From: Opisthocomus hoazin
Lineage: Eukaryota; Chordata; Aves; Opisthocomiformes; Opisthocomidae
DNA length: 64,000 bases
Reading direction: 5' to 3'
NCBI RefSeq assembly: GCF_030867145.1
Contig: NC_134426.1
Span: forward strand, 3,906,001-3,970,000
Shown here: positions 58,766 through 64,000 of the stretch, piece by piece
Position numbering within the stretch: position 1 is the stretch's first letter
Layout of the letters: each line of letters opens with the position of its first letter
Position numbers and translations under genes: made by a program
The notes under the pieces: model-generated
Database searches by the model: none
What the model was told of the DNA's origin: nothing
The model's input: only the letters and a program-made list of their open reading frames with translations

Positions 58766-60020
58766 CCACTGCAGGTTTTTCTCCTCCAGGGTCCTGCCTC
58801 CAGCCACAAAGGCCTGGGAGAACACAGAGTCAAAGAAGCCATTGAGTACCTCAGCCCTACCTGCTCCTACTCTAATGAAGCTCAGCAGCAGGCTCACGTT
58901 ATATCTCTACATTCTTCTAATGAAGCAGTATCAGCTCATCTTGCAGCCCTTACCATCCTCTGCAAGTATCAAGACTGCAGGAGCTTTGGCTTTGTCGTCA
59001 TTCTCACATCCACGGACGAGGTTTCTAAATTCCTCCTTTGCATCTTCCCCTGTTTCCAGCTCCTGTGTTCTGCCTTTCTGCCCTGGAACTCAAACAGCTC
59101 ACATCCTCAGCCTCCTGAGAAGAATGCTTGTCTTCATGGGTGTTCAGATAGAGCATTCTTGTCCTCCGAGGAGGCTGTAAGCCTTATCAGGTTTCCTGAG
59201 TTCCTTCCCCCTGCAGAGCTGCTTCCCACGACACCACCGGTATCAGTCTCCCAGGTATGTCAAAGTTTTCTTCTCTGGACTTCACCCATCTGTACTCCAC
59301 TGCTGGCCTTCCTCACTCCTGGCACCTGGGACCCCACCATTCTCTGGTCACTACAGCCAAGGCACACACTGATGATGACATCCCCAGTCAGCTCTTCCTT
59401 GTTGGCCGGGGCCAGGTCCTGGTGAGCATCGCCCTTCTCGGCCCACTTGGCAGCTGTGTTAACAAGTTGTTCCAAGATCCTCCCGACGGCTGGCACCCTG
59501 TTTACTTGCCTGGCTGAGGAATGCCAGGGCAGTTACTGTCCCCCATGGGAACCTGCTCATTGACCTGAGACTTCCTCGGGTTGCAGACAGAAGACTTCTT
59601 CTGCTTCCTCACCCTGATCAAGTAGTTTGTAACTGCCAACACAATGTCACTCTTGCTGACTTCTCCTCTCAACCTCACACACAAAAGCTAACCAAACATG
59701 TTACTCAGCTTCTAGAGGAGCTCCATATATCCGAGCTGATCCCTCACACACAGAGCCTCCCCCTGGTAGTCATCCTCGCTGCTACTTCCTGCGGCAGAGC
59801 CTGTATCTTTCTGTTGCATCACCCGAGCTCAGATAATTGTCCCACCACATCTCAAGTAATCCAAAAACTTCGTAGTGCTGTGACAAGTCATTGGGCTTCA
59901 GCTCCTCCTGCCCGTGCTCCAGCTCCTCCTGGCCACGCACATGTGGGTTGCAACATCTCAGCTGTCGCACCAAGGTAGAGCGCAGGCTGCTCACAAGGAA
60001 AGCTGAGCTCTGCTCCTGAC
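58766..60020 (-). mobile_element. old CR1 endonuclease to RT N-terminus fragment
   Basis: In minus-strand order: endonuclease start at about 59,990-59,780 (GQEELEHGQEELKPNDLSQH), endonuclease end at about 59,440-59,330 (GDAHQDLAPANKEELTGDV, then LGCSDQRMVGS), and the start of the RT at 58,800-58,880 (EVLNGFFDSVFSQAFVAGG). Several stops. Confidence 0.65.
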
Positions 60021-60899
60021 CAGAAGACCACTGTAGATTGAGCAGTTCGTGCTGCGCTGCATAGATCGCTCAGCAGCAGGACAACCTCAGCAGCTCATTG
60101 TCACAGTGGAGCCTGCAGGCAGCTCCCACTCGGTACTGACCATTCCACCACCTGAGTGGCCTTGTCTCTATCTAACAGTGTAGCAAGAAGTTCTCATGAG
60201 AACATCCTTTCTGTTGGGTTTAGAGATGATGAATAGAGCTGTTACCTTGCAAAGAAGTACAAGAAGAGGTTGAATGACTGAAATGAGACAATCTTTTCTA
60301 TGGAGGGGGTCTGCAAGGCATGCTGCGTGTGGGTGGGATTACCTGTTGATGCCACACCACCCAGGCGTACAACCACCTAAAAGGAAGAAAGACTGCCTAT
60401 ACTATTCTCTCCTTACAATCTTCATCCTAACAGCATATTACCTCACAGAATCAGAGTACCTTTCTTAATTGGCATCCTAACTGACAAGCACCTCCCGGTA
60501 AAAAACTCTCGAGGCATACATAGATGCAGTGCCTCTGCTCCCACGGACTGGTAAGGCTGTAGTCTGCAAAAGTAACCACTGGCCTGATCCCCATCCACCG
60601 CTGTCTGTTCTCCAGACTCCTGCCTCAAAGCTTAAAGTCCTGGGAGACCTTGCTGGCAGTAACTGAGGCAAAGAGGTCATAGACTATGTGAGATCTATCT
60701 AGACCTCCTCTTATTAAATTCAGCAGTGGTCCCAACCTCTCTCTCTCTTTCTTCTTTAACTGTTCCTAATGTAGCACAGCTCATTTTGGTGCCCGTTGCA
60801 TTACCTTTTCAGTTTCAATTCAGTTAAGGATTAATGCTTAAATAATAAGGATTTTAGCTGGGCCTGAAGGAGGCTGTCCTTGAGGAGAAGCTGTATCCA
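60021..60899. other. no gene; possible CR1 linker remnant
   Basis: 60,590-60,830 resembles the minus-strand CR1 block at 45,330-45,560 (ACTGAGGCAAAGAGG, then AAATTCAGCAGTGG). Otherwise unassigned. Confidence 0.4.
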
Positions 60900-63800
60900 G
60901 GCACACTGTGAAAAGGATTGTTCTGTTCCTTGACTGTGTCATCATGGCTGTGCGCAATGCCTGCAGCTACTGGATAGGGGAGGGACAGACCTTGCCTCTC
61001 TGATGACATCTGATGACCGATGCCTCTGACTGAAGGCATCAGTCAATGTCACTGAGGAACCAAATCACGCTCATTGAGATGGCATCTGGGGTGACCTTTC
61101 ACACATACCCTGCCCAATATGAGAATTGCTTTTCAGCAGGTCCTCTGCTGTCCCTGCAAGCCCTGGCATCTCAGGTAGCTCTGTGGGCCTGGATTTGAAC
61201 ATGAAATTGAGGAGCTGCCCTGAATTCTCTAAAGCAACCAGGGGAAGAACATGAAACTGCCAATGTAGTCAATGGAGACCTAGTCAATAGAGACAAAGGT
61301 GAAGAGAGAGACTGAGCTCTTCCTATGGCCCACGACCTGAATCATTCAGGTGAATGCCTGTGTCGGTCACCCTGAACATAATGAGTAGGGACAGGTTCGG
61401 TTGCCCTTATTTTGGGCATCAGCTGTCATTTCTGTTGGCCAAAGGAAATAGCCAGCAGCCTCTAAGAGGATGCCCCCAGATGTTGCCCTGTCTCAACAAA
61501 CTGCTCCATTTGTACCTGCACATATCTTAGACCACCTCTGGTATCTCACATGCCACCAGACATTTGCACCTGAACCCCTCCGTCCTGGCCTCCATCTCTA
61601 TTAATTAGCATGGGAGTTGTGCATTTAATGCCCACCGGAAGAGAAGCAAGAGGAATCCCACCTCCTGTGGGGTTGTGGCAGGCACTGGGGGAGCTGAATC
61701 CCCTTTGAGTCCCAGGGCTACAGACGCAGGATGAGATGTTTCATTTGACTCATCTGATTCCCTTCCCTCAGCAGGGGTGAAGGACATCCCTGCCTGTCCT
61801 GCTCTGGCTGTCCTGCCTAAAGATGGGACAAGAAAAGATGATCCTTGGAACTAGCTCTTTTGGTGACAGGAGAAACACCACTTTGGAAAATAAAGGATTT
61901 CCTCTCTCTCCATAGTTGAGGGAGGAAACATCAGTAATTGCTTTGACTTGTTTCAAAGCAAGTTGTCCTGGAGACCAAAAGACTTCTCAAGGGAGCCCAG
62001 AGTAGGGAGAAGTGGTGCCTTGGGCTGGTCCTGTGCTGCTGAGCTGGGCTGGGCTCCTGGGATGGAGGGAGATCACAGCAGGTGAGGAGGGTTGCAGACA
62101 GTGAGCTCTTGCCCAGGAGCAGCTCCTCTGCAAAGCACAGCAGGGCTGAGGGCACTGCCTGCAGGCAGCGAGGGGAGAGGAGCGAGGCAGAGAGAGGTTA
62201 AAAGCACTGTGAAGTGGAAGGACGCTGAGAGCTCACTGCAGGCAGGAATCTTTTCAGCCTTTCACACAGTAAGTCTCTGCATGCAGGACAATGTGTCTAC
62301 ACTTTGTGGAAAGATCTCCTCAAGCTGGAACACCCCAAAGCGTACGGCATGATGTACCATGAGGAATATCACAGTTTGTGTCTTATTGAAGATGAGGATG
62401 TGCTGCAAAGGAGTGATTGCCTGCTGCACCCTCAGAGGGACAGGCCATGACAGCTGCCTTCTCCCAAGGACAGCTGCAGCGTTGTGAAGGTGGATGTGCA
62501 GCCTGGGCTTCCCCAAGCTGTCCTTCAGAGCAGGGTCTGTACACCCCAGGGGCTGTGTGCTGGGGCAGGGACTCTGCTGCCTGCCAGGGTCAGCACTAAG
62601 CCTGCCTGGGGAGCGCACGGCATCGCGAGGAGAAGCTGTGGGTGGAAGTAGTGACCCCCAGCAGGACTGGGCAGGATCCTTCTGCTGTTGAGAAAGAACT
62701 GAACGGTTCAGGGCTGCTCACAGATTCAGATCACCTCAGGATATTTTCCTAAGGGAGTATGTGAAGGGGAAGGTCAAAGGAGGGATGACTATCAAGCTCT
62801 CCAGCCACATGCCCATTTGCGTCTGAGAAGGACAGGGGCAGAGAGCAACTGCCTGGCAATGTTGGAGTCTGGGATGTGTGCAGCTGGAGAAGTGTAGCAG
62901 TGTCCTGAGTGCCTGGCTGACTCTCCCTCTTTCACGTAGAACCTCACTGTGTTTCTCCTTATTGCTCCACTCGTCTGTGTTACTGAAGTAGTACCCATGT
63001 TCTCTCAGTCAGGCTTTCTGGGGAGAGAAGTTTCAGCTGCAGAGTCAGACACTGATCTTGTGGGTCCTCCCGTGCAGTGTGTCCATGGGAATGAGGTGTT
63101 CCAGTTTTGTCTAAGCTGTAGGGCTGTGGGCAGTGAAGACTGTGAGCCCAGAGAACAAGCTGGTTTTCCCTTAATCAGATGCCATCATTAGGACACTTGG
63201 CTATCTTTATGAGGTGTCCTTCCAAGCTGTGAGCTGCCCTCAACAATGCAAACCTTTCGCATAACAGAATTATGTAATCTGCATGCCTCAAAGGAGAAGT
63301 GCAGAGATGCTGTGCCCGACCGAGGAAATGCTCTTGGGTCAGTGAAATGAACCACATGTGTCCTTGATTAGAAGTGGGATGCTGAGGCCTTGGCGAAGGA
63401 TGGGATGTTTAGTGGACTCCTGTGGATCCCTCTCCTCTCAGCAGTGTCTGACGGCTTTTCAGGATAACATGGGAGTGCGACCAATCTCCATCTCAGAATG
63501 GTGCAAGCCCAGGGCAGCTGGGTAGCTCTGTTCTCCCTGAGCACAGCAGAAATGCTGAGGGTTTCTGACATCCCAGAACACTCCCCAGGTGAGATGAGGA
63601 GAGCTCAAAAAAAACAAGACCTTTAAAACTGTCTGCTGCTCTCCCGGTTCCTTAGCGCTGGGAGTGCAGATGCTGCCGAGTTCTTTTCAGTAAAGAGCAG
63701 TTTCAGCTGACAAAGTCGAACACCAGGACTGACCTCTGCCCACACCTTGCCTGTTAACCTGTAAACTCCTCAGCAGCCAGTGGGCAGAGGTCCTGCTCCT

Positions 63801-63990
63801 CACAGCATGTTCAGCCAGCACCAACAGGGAGTCCAGCCACAGAGATAAATGAAGGTATCCTAGAAAAAGAAAAACTGTGTGTCTCAGGGAGGGGGTATTG
63901 GGAATGGCTTTGACTGTTCCCAGAAACTTCTCCCCTTACTTGACACTGCTGTTTCCTCTTTGGACAATGCTCCATGCCCAGAGGCAGCAG
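60900..63990 (+). repeat. OR-associated duplication unit, third copy
   Basis: Homologous to 48,980-52,745; for example 61,960-62,200 with 50,040-50,280, 63,290-63,350 with 51,975-52,040, and 63,541-63,700 with 52,300-52,440. It leads directly into the OR start at 63,991. No coding gene inside. Confidence 0.75.
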
Positions 63991-64000
63991 ATGTCCAACA
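63991..64000 (+). CDS. olfactory receptor, family 14-like, first codons only
   Basis: ATGTCCAACA at the right edge follows CCATGCCCAGAGGCAGCAG, the paralogous pre-start text. It reads MSN, as in the OR at 30,754. The gene continues outside the window, so its integrity is unknown. Confidence 0.75.

Overview
The window is vertebrate nuclear DNA, almost certainly from a bird. It is full of CR1 LINE fragments (reverse-transcriptase frames with the FADDTKL motif and 3' ends in short ATTCTRTG repeats), avian-type endogenous retrovirus LTRs, and olfactory receptor (OR) sequences of the family-14-like group that is greatly expanded in birds. There is no prokaryotic gene structure. Most long open frames here come from repeats and are not genes.

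Layout. From 1 to 15,195 the window is satellite-like. Two blocks of a 20/23-bp minisatellite (1-5705 and 13,307-15,195) flank about 7.6 kb holding an LTR fragment, 2.3 kb of degenerate pentanucleotide repeat, a CpG-rich stretch with CCAAT boxes, a GC-rich stretch with two ZNF143-type sites, two exon-like remnants of a BBX-like HMG box, and a tandem repeat with an 875-bp period. From 16,000 to 20,750 there is a minus-strand intronless frame resembling the N-terminal coiled coil of RIM-binding protein 3, then three exon-like blocks separated by very short gaps. From 20,750 to 30,000 I see only old CR1 and LTR debris.

From 30,000 to the end the window is an OR cluster. It has a decayed OR (30,076-30,754, minus), an intact OR (35,452-36,375, minus), an intact OR whose usual start codon is changed (52,746-53,711, plus), and the first ten bases of a fourth (63,991 onward, plus). 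Three ORs sit behind homologous 5' flanks of about 3-5 kb, so the cluster grew by duplication, including an inverted copy. Between them lie CR1 copies in both orientations, a broken retroviral protease/RT segment with a solo LTR close by, and further LTRs.

The only probably functional coding genes are the ORs at 35,452-36,375 and 52,746-53,711, the OR cut by the window edge and, less surely, the RIMBP3-like frame. I saw no CRISPR array, operon, RNA gene or convincing new system. The most unusual items are the higher-order minisatellite, the BBX-like relic, the internal duplication and paired stops in the RIMBP3-like frame, the mini-intron blocks, the CR1 fold-back and the OR start-codon change. 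All homology statements come from reading the sequence, not from searches.
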